Notes: a model not told the origin generated them from the letters alone. 64,000 nt of DNA from Trichoplusia ni (GCF_003590095.1 NC_039482.1:18121657-18185656), one strand, 5' to 3'; positions 25,291 to 37,461 are shown, counted from the stretch's first letter. Program-made: numbers and translations.

Positions 25291-25667
25291 TTTACTTGCA
25301 CTACAATCTCTGCCATTAATTAAAAATATAACTATTTACATCCAGCAAAGAAACTTATATAATAAACACTAAACTATCCATACTGTTAATAGACGATGTT
25401 CTCAACAACTCCAGACTAACTAACATACATTTTAGATAAGCTCCAAGTTAAACTGCAGGCGAAAGATAAGCTAATATGCTCGCCTTATTAACATAACTTC
25501 GTCTTAAGTATTTTTGAGTTTAACTGTGTAGTTGTGCATGCACCTGAATACGGCACTTGTTATAACTGACTTAACTATCTTGGCTTTCGTCATTATTTTT
25601 ATGTACTAAACAACTTGAAGAATATTTATTTTCTGCAAGGGATTTAGTACATCTCGTAAGTCAGCAT

Positions 25668-25780
25668 TTTTTTTATCTAGCCCACTGTGTCCCTCTACTG
25701 GGCAGAGGCCTCCCCCAAATCTTTCCAAGATTCACTGCTCTGGGCCTGATGAAACCAGCCCGTGCGGTAAATGTTAAGTC
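25668..25780 (-). repeat. LINE 3'-end fragment (GGGCAGAGGCCTCCCC motif)
   Basis: A T-rich run (ttttttttatctag) is followed by cccactgtgtccctctactg, ggcagaggcctcccccaaat and ctctgggcctgatgaaacca. Read on the minus strand this is the very end of a LINE followed by an A-rich tail, in the same style as 52657 but probably another subfamily. Confidence 0.5.
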
Positions 25781-25790
25781 AGCATTATTA

Positions 25791-28568
25791 TTATAAATAG
25801 TCTAACAGGGTATTTAAGAATTACACTATATGGAAAGTCAATGTTAGGTGGCGTTGCTTTTGTTTTGGTTAAAATATGAATTGTATAGTCAAAATTGTTT
25901 TTACATAATACTGAATGTCTAGACATGGTCTAACAGCATATACCATTTGAAACTGAGCAAAAAGTCACTTTAATTTATCATAATATTTTAATCATTGTTG
26001 GATAGATTGTAGAGTCAAATCGATCATATAAAATGTAACTAATGTAATAATAAACCCTCGCTATTGAATATCTAACAGCGTATTCAACAGCTATACTTAG
26101 CAAAAAGTCACTTTAAGGTGTCATGCTGTCTTTTTCGATAAATGAAATGAACAGACACTTTAGAATGTCACTAAGTGTTGTGGAGTTCGACTGTTAGTGC
26201 TTGTCCGATAAACACGCGTGAGTAAACCATTTATTTTCGATTCGATGACAGGAGCACTGGTTATGTTGTATAATATTTATTCGTTGTTTTTTATAGACTA
26301 GTATTATAATTGTACACTTAACTGAATAGGCACAACGCGAAGAGATCCGAGTGCATTTGTATGATTTAAAAATTATTATTTCAAATGGAAGCGTTTTATT
26401 CTTGCAAATAATTTGATTCTTGATAGTATTTCTAAAATCTTTTATGAAACAGTGGATCAGTGCGGCTGTTCTGAATTCCAATATTGTGAAATACATGAAA
26501 TTTAGCAATTTTGAACTTGAATCTTAGCCGAATATATACCGATTATAATATTATCTTGTCAAAATAAACAGGGTGTAGCCAGCAGAACTGACACATAATT
26601 TTAATGGCATCACGTACTATCGCTCATAAATTCAAGGCACGAGTTATGTAGGTACCTATTATATAGTTTACGATAAAAGATACAGCCTTCTACAGAATGT
26701 CTAATTTACGTTTATGTGACCTTTAGAATACTTAATACTTTATACAATTTTCTCACAAGCCTTTTTAGTGTCAAACTAAGCAAAATTTGTATTATGAGTA
26801 CAAGATAACTGAAAATCAGATTTTATATACATAATATATTTTATAATAGATGATTTAAACTCAGACAGAACAAATGATCGTGCAAATCACCCAAAAAATA
26901 TGAATGTGCATCGAAGCCACGGTATAGCAGTCAGGGCCACTAACATTTAGACCAATTTGTCATAATTATATCCATGATTGATACTATTAACACAGTTTTA
27001 ACGATAATTTATATTTTGTAGAGCCATTTAATAACACGTTTTTGTGACAAGAGCTAACATCTTTCATATAGTATTGCACAATTAATTAAAAAATATTAAG
27101 TCTTGTACAGAAAACAGTATTAAATTCTTGTGGTGACTTATACCACTCGGCTTGAACAAATTGGTGTTAAGACACGTTTTCAACATTAACCCATTCACGC
27201 TCTAGATCTTAACAGAACAGTTACAATATTAATCTTTATAATAAGATTATTAATTCTAAAACTTTAGTACTTAGTCTCAAGTTAGAAACTAACTTGTAAC
27301 TTGGAGGGCCTAGTTGAGCGGAGCAATTGTTAGTTTATGTTTTAAATTGAGTGATTAAATAAGTTATTCGCTGGCAGAAGTTATGTTGATTACATTTTGA
27401 GTTTTATTAATCTCTAATTCCTTTGTAAAGTTATTTGTTTTGTTAGAAGGAATTAAAAAGATAATCGTTTTTATATAAATGGGCATGAAAGAGTTTATAT
27501 TAAAAACACATTAAGGTATGACTTTTCATTTTTACCTTCGTTCCAATGAATGAATGCGCATTCTGTTTTTGTACGCTTGTACATTCCACTGACCGATTAA
27601 TTTATTTGAAAATGATTGTTTTATGCATGAAATGAACTAAGAAAACCAGTCATTTTGAAAAAGTAATGAACATTCCAAGAAAATATGACATCAGATGGCC
27701 AAAATTTGTAGAGCTTTTTCAAAAATCTCTCCTTTTCTACGAAAACTCGTTTATTTATATGGACAAACTCATCAGGATTGAAGACGAATCATCATAAAAA
27801 AAAAGATATTAAATGTAATGATATTCAAAACTGTCAAATAAAGGCTACGCTTGTACGCACATACGTGAAAAGAAACACATCATACGTGACTGAAATCTGA
27901 TCAAAACATAATTTACGACCCCAATTGTCACCCCCGGAGCGATAACAGCAATGATCATAGTACATGTATGTCATTTAACGATATGAACATTTTACATTCA
28001 CCATGACGCACAGGTAATGTCTGTAGCAACGATGACGTATGAAGCTCAAACTGTATTCAGAGGCATTCGCCGACTCATGGCAGATAAGCGAATGGGGACG
28101 TTTACACGGCACAAGTGAAAAGCAAGCGCGTCTCAAAGGACTGGTCCTAAACAGATCTGGTCCTATAGGTAGACGTTGATTGATGTAGGAGTAAAAAGGA
28201 TTGACACGTTAAGCTTTACTTCCCAAGGTACGATGAACGTGAATGGAGCCTGAATCAAGGTACCCATTTGAATGGAAATGAAGGTATTATTAACGAGGAA
28301 GTTCACGTGAATGAATAATTTATAGATTTAACACGCTCCTGATTAAATTATACATATTTAAATCAAAGGATTAGAAGTTTGAGTTGTGTTTTCACTTTGA
28401 TATAATGTTCGTGAAGGGTGGTGACAGCTGCTCTCAGTCTTAATAACTGTGGATCTTCTGGAACTCTATATTAAGACATGATTTTGCTATGAAACTGAAT
28501 ATTAAGTTAAAAAAATAAAATTTAACAGTTATGACTCCCATAGTCATGTAGAAACCTGAAAAAAAATA
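25791..28568. other. Long A+T-rich non-coding stretch
   Basis: Two similar phrases, 'gtctaacagcatataccatt...gcaaaaagtcacttta' (25930) and 'tatctaacagcgtattcaac...gcaaaaagtcacttta' (26070), suggest an old local duplication. The 104-codon minus frame at 26194-26508 has no recognisable domain. The rest shows nothing. Confidence 0.4.
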
Positions 28569-28572
28569 TGTA

Positions 28573-28980
28573 TGTGGGAGCGTCAGGAACATTTTCCGAA
28601 CAGTCTAGGTTGGCCTCCATCTTGGGCGTATGAGCGACGGGATGTTCGAAATAAAAGCGTCAATGTTATCTTGTAGATTGTATAATGTGAACTTATAACA
28701 TTATGGAGTAGAATACAATAGGACGGTTGAGATGGAATATTATTTGGAGCCAATAGGTTAGTACGTGCTCGCTATTTTTATGACAACTGTCTTGACAAGC
28801 AAAACGAACGTCGTCGCACCTAGCGCCACCTACTACTCTATTCGGGGTAACCCGCTCCCTTTTATAATTTACCACTTACTCATTATAATAATAATTATGG
28901 ACTATCTTAATACACATTTCCACAATCAATTAAAATCGTCTAAATAAACAAAGTATTCTCAATTAATCCGCGCGCCGTCA
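28573..28980. repeat. Left LTR, 408 bp
   Basis: Starts TGTGGGAGCGTCAGGAAC and ends CGCGCGCCGTCA. Read base by base against 32269-32676 I found no difference, which implies a recent insertion. The 60-codon frames on both strands (28693-28875, 28765-28947) are repeated exactly in the other LTR and are not genes. Minus-strand TATA box at 28866-28851; plus-strand AATAAA at 28943-28948. Confidence 0.92.
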
Positions 28981-29237
28981 CGGCCGTCCTGCGTCGTCAC
29001 ACGTCCTCGTGTGTCTCATGTGCATCGTTGTTGTCTGCAAACATTAGATAAAATGATACACTACACTCTCGTCTTGGCCTTCCTGACCAATTGGGTGACT
29101 GCTGATCACTTATCATTTCTCATAAGACACATTTTCCACAAATCTATCTTAAAAATTATAAAATCCATCTCCGAACTATACTCCAACTACAGCTATAGCT
29201 ATAGATTAGCAAATATTAAACACACCGGCTCACCAAT

Positions 29238-29580
29238 GCCACATAGGCCCTTGAATGCCAACCAGGTTCGCCACCCAGGCTAGTTTGTGCCACACAGGAT
29301 AGTTGTCGCCACACAGGCTAATCGTCGCCACACAGGCTAATCGTTGCCACACAGGCTGGCCACACAGGCTGGCCACACAGGCTACTTGCCACACAGGCTT
29401 GCCACACAGGCTACTTGCCACACAGGCTTGCCACACAGGCTACTTGCCACACAGGCTCGCCACACAGGCTACTTGCCACACAGGCTTGCCACACAGGCTA
29501 TTTGCCACACAGGCTATTTGCCACACAGGCTATTTGCCACACAGGCCATTTGCCACACAGGCTATTTGCCACACAGGCCA
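29238..29580. repeat. CCACACAGG minisatellite inside the LTR element
   Basis: Nineteen perfect CCACACAGG words between 29290 and 29577 are spaced 19, 19, 19, 13, 13, 16, then alternating 13/16, then 16 bp. Degenerate units (ccacatagg, ccaaccagg, ccacccagg) form its left edge. The typical unit is GCCACACAGGCTACTT. All unit lengths equal 1 modulo 3, so the frame rotates at each unit, and long frames stay open on both strands (29303-29593 and 29344-29622 plus; 29230-29436 minus). These look like by-products of the repeat rather than proteins. Confidence 0.95.
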
Positions 29581-30660
29581 ACTGATAAATTGAATCAACT
29601 GCTAAGTAGTGATCTCCTCTAACCACACAAGTAGGACTCACTTACCCGCGCCGTCATCGGCACATTCTACTCGTGAAGTATCCCAGGGACAAATTATCAA
29701 AAGTACAAGAAACCAAGAACAAAAATTCACTCAGTTAAGTTCCAAATTCAGGCTCCACACTTACGTGGATTGGGTCTTATTTGACCAACGGAAACCTCGT
29801 AGCTCAAAATTCAACATTTGTTTTCAGCCAAGAATATTTCTTTCTGTTTACTTATGAAAAATATGAAATCCTAATTTTTAGGACAAAGTCATTTAAGTCC
29901 GCACGGCCACGGCCGCGTTGACTCAACCCAAAATATCGCTACGTATTGCACAGCATTGTATTACGTTAGCCTGGAAACTTGTCAGCTAAAGTCTGCTTTA
30001 TTAAAGATCATTATGCATCAAAGAACAACACAGCAGTACTCACCACTCGGTCATTCGTTATCATGATTATAATAGTTGACTTTATCTTAACATTTGTATC
30101 TTCTTTACCAGAAACCTTTCATTAAGTCAGAGCTACCAAGTAACTCTACAATCTTACAGTTGCCACCAGCAGCTCACTACTGGAACTAATCACGAATCTC
30201 AAAGCAGGAATCTGAGTCATACAAAGTCCGCACGCATTCCATGTGAATACTGAGTCCACCCGACTCCATGGCCTCTCCAAGACCCAATCTCAGCCAGAGT
30301 CACCATAGTCTCTTCAGTCGCCACCTCTGCCATAGTTAACACGGTCTCTGCTTCGATCCCGACCATTGACCTAAAATTCTATACTATCACCATTCTCGAC
30401 CTCGTTCTTTATTTGGAACGGTACTTAGTTTTCGGAATAAAGATATAGGCACTTTGGATAAAATCTTTACTAGTGGTAACAACAGTGTTAACAGCCTTAT
30501 ACTCAGAACGCATAACTGCCAATGACATGTGCAATAACACCTATTATCATTCAAACAATAAGAAACTTATTATAACATATCAGTGCTTAACTTTGATTAA
30601 CCCTGGGAAATGTTCATCATCACACTTATAACTTTAATCCAATCATAAGCATCAAACCAA
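29581..30660. other. Non-coding interior of the LTR element
   Basis: C/A-rich on the plus strand (for example ccacctctgccatagttaac and cgatcccgaccattgacc). The 82-codon plus frame 29609-29857 has no recognisable motif. 29881-29930 has a G+C-rich phrase (cgcacggccacggccgcg). Confidence 0.5.
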
Positions 30661-30770
30661 AATGACCTCCCTCCGGGCATGATCATGCAACCTCCTTAGG
30701 TAACGATCACAACGGGTAACCTCTATCCAGTCACTACCACACGTAACTTCCATCCGGTTACAAACACAAC
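30661..30770. repeat. Four diverged ~28-bp tandem units in the LTR element
   Basis: Units start at 30661, 30687, 30714 and 30743 and share the pattern NTAACCTCCATCCGGTNAC followed by an A/C-rich end (cacaac or similar). Example words are gcaacctccttaggtaac, gggtaacctctatccagtca and gtaacttccatccggttac. Similarity between units is roughly 60-75% by eye. Confidence 0.5.
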
Positions 30771-32268
30771 ACCCACTACTAGAGAACCTCACTTTCTCAA
30801 ACCTTGATCAAAATAACATTAAACTTGGTTCTTTCAATTTGACACTTTATTTGTCCTATACATAGCCCCTTTTGTAAATCAATAACTTTAAAATCTTAAA
30901 TAACCAACTTCTTAACGAAACTGCCATCAACTCATACTGATAAATATGCCGCTCCTTATCAAAAATAAATTGTAATCGACCCACCGTTGTGTTAGTGATC
31001 CTAAGGAAAGCTTGACCATAAGCACCCAGTTCAAATTAACTCGATACTCGCTGGAGCTCACACAGCGCAACACGATCAGATCACTCTCCGCACTTCGCAC
31101 CAGTTTCCCTCGATGACTTTAAGGTACAGACATAGCGGTCGACATAGGTCGCTCCTCCTCCGCAAATAACTGTCTCTTTGAATCGACATTATAAGACGAC
31201 AAGCTGTAATAAGAGCAATAATTAGTTGTCAATATTGGCACCATACAAAAATCAAACTCAACACATTTTGCTTAAACTTCCGATACCTCGCCTAATGGCT
31301 ACAATCGTTATACTTACTCACTTCTTTTTTTCAAACACAAGACATACAACTGACTTGACCACATACAATTGACTCGAAGTGATGATGCTACATTCCATTT
31401 AGCAAAGACAAATTCACTTACGTGCGTTGCTTTTCTTTATTAACTTAGTACAATAACCATCAAACCTTTAAACGTCTTGCCGAATTTCAATTTAGTACGC
31501 ATTGTAAGACAGCAACGTAGTATATAGTTGGCCAATTTTCATTTTCAAATCTAGATTTCAAACCAAATCAATCCGCTTTCTTCCAAATGCTTGATCTGTC
31601 AACCTGCTTTTTCTCGTACAAACTGCTTTATCGTCGATACCGATTTCAGAACAACCTCACTTCTGTCTTCTAGAAGCTTATACAGGAACTTGATTGTTTT
31701 CTTTATACGGTTGCGGCACTCATTCGATACGTAATCCTGCTTGCCACAACTATAGGCCTTTGGAACGTCTTCTACTCGTGACTTCATTGCCACTATCGGC
31801 GAAATGGTATACTCATACATAGTAGGCTTTGTTTTCTAAAAGTAAGCGCGACGAGTTCTTGTTGCAGTCTACTGCGACTTTTAATATCTGTGGTAAATGC
31901 AATTCTGTACAATCGTGGTTCTATCATCGCTGCGTGCGCCAATGTAAAAGCAATAGCAGTCTTCTCCACTGACAAGAACTTCATCCGTGCGGTTCAGGTG
32001 CTCATAACTCATATCAATCATCGACTTCTATTGAGTAATCGCCATAAATTTGCAGCTGGGGTTTTTCAATTGATCAAATGTTGCCAAAACACGTCTTCAA
32101 TTCAGGCATGCTATTCCAGGAAACGGTCTATATTATCTTCACCAAATGTATTTCGTAGTTGCATTGCAAAAAGATATTTCCAACAATCGCAATAATTTTC
32201 TGAGGACATATTTTCATGCTGACCTGTATTTATCTTTTACGATGCGTCGCTGGTAATCCCACTTCTGA
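30771..32268. other. Remaining interior of the LTR element
   Basis: Small open frames exist on both strands (31599-31820 and 31793-31984 minus; 31890-32195 plus) without recognisable domains. The minus pair overlaps by 28 bp in different frames and could be a remnant of an element gene broken by a frameshift, but no gag hallmark such as a zinc knuckle is visible. Confidence 0.4.
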
Positions 32269-32676
32269 TGTGGGAGCGTCAGGAACATTTTCCGAACAGT
32301 CTAGGTTGGCCTCCATCTTGGGCGTATGAGCGACGGGATGTTCGAAATAAAAGCGTCAATGTTATCTTGTAGATTGTATAATGTGAACTTATAACATTAT
32401 GGAGTAGAATACAATAGGACGGTTGAGATGGAATATTATTTGGAGCCAATAGGTTAGTACGTGCTCGCTATTTTTATGACAACTGTCTTGACAAGCAAAA
32501 CGAACGTCGTCGCACCTAGCGCCACCTACTACTCTATTCGGGGTAACCCGCTCCCTTTTATAATTTACCACTTACTCATTATAATAATAATTATGGACTA
32601 TCTTAATACACATTTCCACAATCAATTAAAATCGTCTAAATAAACAAAGTATTCTCAATTAATCCGCGCGCCGTCA
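32269..32676. repeat. Right LTR, 408 bp
   Basis: Apparently identical to 28573-28980 (offset 3,696). It is followed by TGTA, the second copy of the target duplication. Confidence 0.92.
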
Positions 32677-32681
32677 TGTAT

Positions 32682-32900
32682 ATTACCAACTGTTGCTCGC
32701 GGCTTTGCTCAACATGTACAACATTACTCTCCTTTGTCGAAGTCAGATGATGATGTTGTCCACGGTATCAGATACCTCCTGACCAAAAAGCGCACAGCCC
32801 TTTGGGCGTGAAAAGGTCACATAGGTAATCGCTCTATGTTACGTATGGTATTTAGTCAAACGTAGTATAATTGTAAGCCAACTCAAATATAGCGGGAAAC
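32682..32900 (+). repeat. Composite of repeat remnants next to the LTR insertion
   Basis: accaactgttgctcgcggct then ttgctcaac resembles the CTGTTGCCCGCG terminus of moth repeats. Further on, aaggtcacataggtaatcgc and tctatgtta, then gtaagccaactcaaatatag, resemble a strongly decayed body and 3' end of the GACCCCAACATAG SINE. Both identifications are approximate. Confidence 0.35.
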
Positions 32901-32977
32901 GCTACCGTCAAGAAATACGTAGTAGTTGATTTAATTAATTTCCTTTTAATTTTATTTCCTGAAGCTTACATATGGAT

Positions 32978-33180
32978 TGCACGGATAGTCGAGTGGTTAA
33001 GGTTATAACGCTAAACACACTGTGCACGTCGTGACGCGGGGTCGATCTCCGAGTAAGACAAGTATTTTTGTGATCAATTAATGCTTGTTCTGAGTCTGGA
33101 TAACATTGTGCAAGTGATTTGTATGTTGTGCTACCTCCCGCGACACAAAGCTTTAATTCCTAACTTACTTACTTCCGCTG
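32978..33180 (+). mobile_element. tRNA-headed SINE, copy 1
   Basis: Head TGCACGGATAGTCGAGTGG (A box) and, about 40 bases on, GGGGTCGATCTCC (B box) form an RNA polymerase III type 2 promoter. The body has caagtatttttgtgatcaat, gcttgttctgagtctggata and cctcccgcgacacaaagc. The head resembles a tRNA but cannot fold into a canonical one. Same family as 50801, 56653 and 61361 (plus) and 35011 and 60375 (minus). Confidence 0.75.
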
Positions 33181-33506
33181 AAAACTGAAAACGCTGAAAA
33201 CGCTGTCCGCTTATCACTTGTCAAACTAAGTAACATTACAAAGTAAAGCAGAGCGGTGAATGCAAATGACTATAGAAAGCGAGTAATTGCGTCCGCTATT
33301 GTATGTTCAACGGTTTTTCTGTACGGACAATCGCAGATAACGCATTTTTATTGATGTTCCAATGAGTTCTGAATCACAATATATTGACTGTACTTACAGT
33401 CTACGGCATGGGTAATACTTATGATAAGATGGAATATTAAAGCGTATTCAAATGATCTTGGTAATTTTAAAACACACTTGTGCGTATAGAAATAAGCAAT
33501 TTAATT

Positions 33507-33645
33507 AAAAAACCAGTCGAGTGCTGGGAGAAATATACCGAAAAAATATGTTAAAAAATAAACAAAACAAAAAAATAATACCAATGTTGACAAATGGACT
33601 GGCCTTTAGGAACGGAACCCTCAAAATCCGTTTCCTTTTCAAAAT
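33507..33645 (+). repeat. CCAGTCRAG...GGTTCCG dispersed repeat, copy g (partial)
   Basis: Begins AAAAAACCAGTCGAGTGCTG, as in the full copy at 18556, and later has ggaacggaaccctcaaaat. Middle portion diverged or missing. The short open frame 33521-33724 lies over it and is not a gene. Confidence 0.5.
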
Positions 33646-34025
33646 CGTCATTTTTCGGTCGAAGTATATCAGGAAGTCACTAAATTGGATTAATATAATT
33701 ATGAATCTTCTTAGTTTTATTTGAGTTTCAGATAAAATTGAAAAGATTCGAGAATATTAAACTCTAGTTTCTGACAGCCCTGGATATTTTTAGTTTAGAA
33801 CACTCAACTACCTAAGCAAAAGCACTTTGGGAGCGGTGATAATTAATAACCGCCCAGTTTAACATTGTCATGCTGTGACGTAAGTACTAAAGAAGCTTTT
33901 AATAAAATGTCATTATTTTATAGAGCGAAGTTTAAAAAAAATGGAGACACCCCATTGCCTAGCCTGATAATAACGCTAGCGGACAGAAAAACCAAATCAA
34001 GCTTCACATTATCAGTATATTTAAC

Positions 34026-34254
34026 TATATTACTAATATATAAAGCTGAAGAGTTTGTTTGTTTGAACGCGCTAATCTCAGGAACTACTTGTTCGAATTG
34101 AAAAAATCTTTTTTTGTTGAATAGACCATTCATTAAAGAAGGCTATAGGCTATATAACATGACGCTGCGACTAATAGGAGCGAAGATACAATGGGAAATG
34201 TTGAAAATACGGGGTATATTCTAACCACGCGGAGGAAGTCGCGGGCAACAGCTT
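34026..34254 (+). mobile_element. CTAG-ended non-autonomous element, copy 4
   Basis: ATATTACTAATATATAAAGC, GAAGAGTTTGTTTGTTTGAA, AATAGACCATTCATTAAAGA and GACGCTGCGACTAATAGGAG, ending GTCGCGGGCAACAGCTTG. The terminal CTAG is mutated to CTTG. Frames 33865-34101 and 33918-34133 are shadows of the repeat. Confidence 0.75.
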
Positions 34255-35010
34255 GTTTGTATATTTGCTACCTCTTAACTCAGTAAAAGCTTGGCTAATT
34301 ATAATGAGACTTGATAGAGAGCTGACAATTTCCATACTAAAAATAAGTGTCTAAATAAATTTGAAAATAGAAAAAAAAAATACAATGATGAAAATTCAAT
34401 GTACCAATCGCTTTACCATCTAAACTACCAGGGTCATTTATCAACGCCTCAAATTTGTCCACCATATAGTGTCATAATATTATATTAAGGAGGACACAAT
34501 TTTTTAAGGTAAAATTGATATCTACACGTTTATAGCCGCAAACAAAAGCTAGGCTTAGAATTATATCAAGAACCAACACCTGTCACAAAAGCTCAAATTT
34601 AATCCTGAAATATTTTGACAAAGTCACTGTCAAAGAAAAATTCAGCTTTTCTCAATAACGACACAAATTGATTATACCATCATCTCAAGGCAGCAATTTA
34701 TCAAAAGCGTTTTCGTGACACGAATAATCAGTAATGCCCTAAGGACCAGTGGGCTGTACGGAACCTAATCGTGTATTAATGTATCCTATCAGCTGAACTG
34801 ATGTCAGTCGTTAACTTAAATAGTAATAGGTACTTTAAGAGGTAAGGTGCCTCCGCTGTTGGTCTAAGTTAGGCCGGGGAAGTAAAAGTAGATCTCGCAG
34901 ATTGAGGTTTAAACAATGCAATGTCCGCTTCTTTTTTGTGAGTTCGACATTAAGATTTATGTTCATGTCTTTTATAAAATTATTCCAGAATTATTCAATT
35001 AAATCCTTGT
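34255..35010. other. A+T-rich non-coding stretch
   Basis: No repeat signature and no supported frame. Confidence 0.4.
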
Positions 35011-35170
35011 AGGAGGTTTCACAAATTCAATTCATAGGCACAAAGACACCCAGAATCAGGAAAAGCATTCGTATATCACACTTGCTTGTTCTACTCGGGG
35101 ATCGAACCCGCAACTCTTCACGATCAGTGTCTTTGGCGTGGTGATCACAACCACTCGGCAATCCATGCAG
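35011..35170 (-). mobile_element. tRNA-headed SINE, copy 2
   Basis: On the minus strand: CTGCATGGATTGCCGAGTGG (A box), then GCGGGTTCGATCCCCGAGTA (B box, the best preserved in the window), then AAGCAAGTGTGATATACG and CTGGGTGTCTTTGTGCCTAT, ending with GTGAAACCTCC. 3' end truncated. Confidence 0.75.
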
Positions 35171-37059
35171 TAATCTGCTTTAATAAATTACTGATTTTAG
35201 TATTTGGTAAAACTTCAACATAACACTTCCACGCGTTCCTAAGGACCAATGTCTTGACAGACCGGCGGACTCAAGTCCTCACCTTAAAGGCTTCAAATTC
35301 GTTTTTTAAGTAAAGGATCCCTAAAAGTAATCAAGTGGAGCGATTCGACTGCGTGATGAATATCTTAACTACTTCCATGGGGTTTAGATCCATGGGCCAC
35401 TTGGTTGATCACGGTCAACTCCTTCCATGTTTATTTTACGATAGTTTGCGTGTATCGCTTACTTTACAACCATATAGGCCTTAAATTGATGACGCCTAAA
35501 AAGCTTTCATCATTTATTGGATGGTAAAATTCTTATCGTCCGTTTTAGCAGTAAAAGCCTAACTACGTGGAACTTAGAATTAACTGTAAGTCAAGTGCAA
35601 GTCAGAAACTGGTTCAATGTCACGCTATACATGAGATCCGTAAAAAGTAAAATAGGCTTAAGAAAACATTTTTTTTTTAAATATCATGGCCTACATCCAA
35701 AATATTCCTGTACCTATTGTTACTGAACTTCGCTTTAGATTTTGTTTGTTGGTATAGCGGCAACAAAAATACATCATCTGTGAATATTCCGATAGTCTAT
35801 AACAACTGAAAGGGATAAAAGGGTTGATGATGACAAGGACGGCTTTCAAAAAACGTTATTAACCGGATAGTTTCCTTAGTGCCATTTGTGACCAAAATGT
35901 TTAATTTAAGAAGTTATAAATACATTAAATGCGTCTACGTATTTCTAGGCATCAGATTTCCTGACAGCTGACAGGTCAGTAGCGACTAAATGCGAGGTCA
36001 ATGTATATTGAGTACGAATTCGGATTTCTCGGAATATATAATTTTGATTCTCGGTCATTTTGACATTGACGTCTTGCATACAAAGTAGCATGATTGGTTC
36101 TTGAAATTTGTTGCAAATGGTATAAAACTTGTATTTCAGAGGCTTGAGAAAGGTTTAAAAACTTTGAAACTAGATTGTGTATCAATCATATTATAAAAAA
36201 ATGAAGAAGTTATAGTACACGGCATTAAGGATTCAAAAGATACAGTTTTATTGCTCTTGGCTGAAGTCAAAACTTACGCAAGCAGGCCTTTTATCACCTA
36301 CGACGACCCCTCCAAAAGTAAGAGATGGTGGCAGGAAACCCTTTTACATAATTTTGGACTCTTTTGGGGCCAAACAGGTTTTTGATTAACATAGCAGAAT
36401 GCACATTAGTGGTATTTCTTTTGAGCCCAGCGGAACCTTGTTTTCATGTATGTGAGCTTCTCTTAGAACCATAATTTGTAAATAAATTGTATATCTAAAT
36501 TGTAAGCAGTAAGGGCTATTATTCTTATGCATGTGTCTATCGCGTCATATTGTACACTATGCTTGTATATTCTATTATAGTTTGTATAATATAGTGAGTA
36601 AAGATTAACAATTGTAGATAGGCCAATACATTAAAAAAATAATCAAACATAATAGCTGCATCAATCGATCAACACAGGTTATTGTGTTCCTCTGATGGAT
36701 GCAGGCTTTTCAAAGATAGGTCCGATTTCTTTATTGTTATGCGATTTGGGTCCTATTGTAAGTAAAATACTTTCTTAATCTTGAATGTAAAGTATGTATT
36801 AGTAAAATCAGGTACCGTTCGTAAATAAGTGATTAGGTCTGAAGATGTAACGAACGGCCCGTTAAGTTGATGGATGGAGGCTTTAAACATCCGCAACGAC
36901 CCATTTAGCTAACGAATTCGTTGCTTTCTATTTTAGTTTCAAGTTTATTAGTAAATACTTACATAGGCATATTGGTTAAGTATTGAGAGACTTGTATTGA
37001 GATTTGGGACAAATTAGAAATATATTTTAAGTAAATCTAAGGAACTGAAATTAAATGAG
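35171..37059. other. Non-coding stretch
   Basis: 35745-35800 carries a small remnant (tttgttggtatagcggcaac, aaaaatacatcatctgtgaa) of the middle of the 18556 repeat. No gene recognised; frames 35517-35726 and 35976-36185 appear random. Confidence 0.4.
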
Positions 37060-37140
37060 TACCCATCTACGGAACGACAGTAAGAAGTGTAGCTTAACCT
37101 ATGATCGATCCACTGGTGCAGTTGCAATTTAGCCTCGAGT
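37060..37140 (-). repeat. 5S-headed SINE, head fragment
   Basis: tacccatctacggaacgaca, agtgtagcttaacctatgat, cgatccactggtgcagttgc match in reverse the 5S-like head at 23520-23600. Body and tail missing. Confidence 0.6.
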
Positions 37141-37461
37141 TTGATCCCAGTGTGTTTTACAGTACTGCACTGAAATAAAAACAACTAAATGTAATACAAA
37201 ACTACAAGTACCAACATAGCGCATGGCAACAAAACCAAATGATCCATGAAATCTACAAAAACAAAATCCCGGAACAGCGAAACACTTCAGAAACTTGTAA
37301 CATTAATGTTTTTAAAAACAATAACATCAAAAATAGAGTGTATTTCGGAAATACGAATACACAGAACTTTGTTTAAACATGGCTTCATAAGTTGGGTTAT
37401 AAACGTCAGTCGTTTTGAAACTCTGAACGTTTTCGAATTGTTATGACTTCACAACGTAGGT

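Larger units (their letters stand above)
28573..32676. mobile_element. Compact non-autonomous LTR retrotransposon, complete
   Basis: Two 408-bp direct repeats (28573-28980 and 32269-32676) enclose 3,288 bp and the whole is flanked by TGTA on both sides (28569-28572 and 32677-32680), a 4-bp target duplication as in Ty3/Gypsy-type integration. LTRs start TG and end CA. No gag, protease, reverse transcriptase or integrase is recognisable in any frame, so the element must be mobilised by another. Orientation is unclear. A TATAAAAGGGAGCGGG box in the LTR favours the minus strand, while AATAAA near the LTR's right end (28943) favours plus. Neither a standard primer-binding site nor a polypurine tract is evident. 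Two overlapping minus-strand frames (31599-31820, 31793-31984) resemble nothing I know. Confidence 0.9.

Noticed and set aside
26194..26508. 104-codon minus frame with several cysteines
   Set aside because: Cysteine spacing fits no zinc-binding pattern I know, and nothing else supports coding.
29238..29580. CRISPR-like array
   Set aside because: Units are 13-19 bp with almost no unique spacer between cores and lie inside an LTR element in eukaryotic DNA. It is a minisatellite.
29303..29622. Two repetitive proteins (96 and 92 codons) rich in CHTG and ATQ words
   Set aside because: They are alternative frames of the minisatellite. Frame rotation makes all frames open, and there is no start context or conserved flank.
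28693..32643. Pairs of 60-codon frames repeated in two places
   Set aside because: They lie within the two LTRs and duplicate because the LTRs do.
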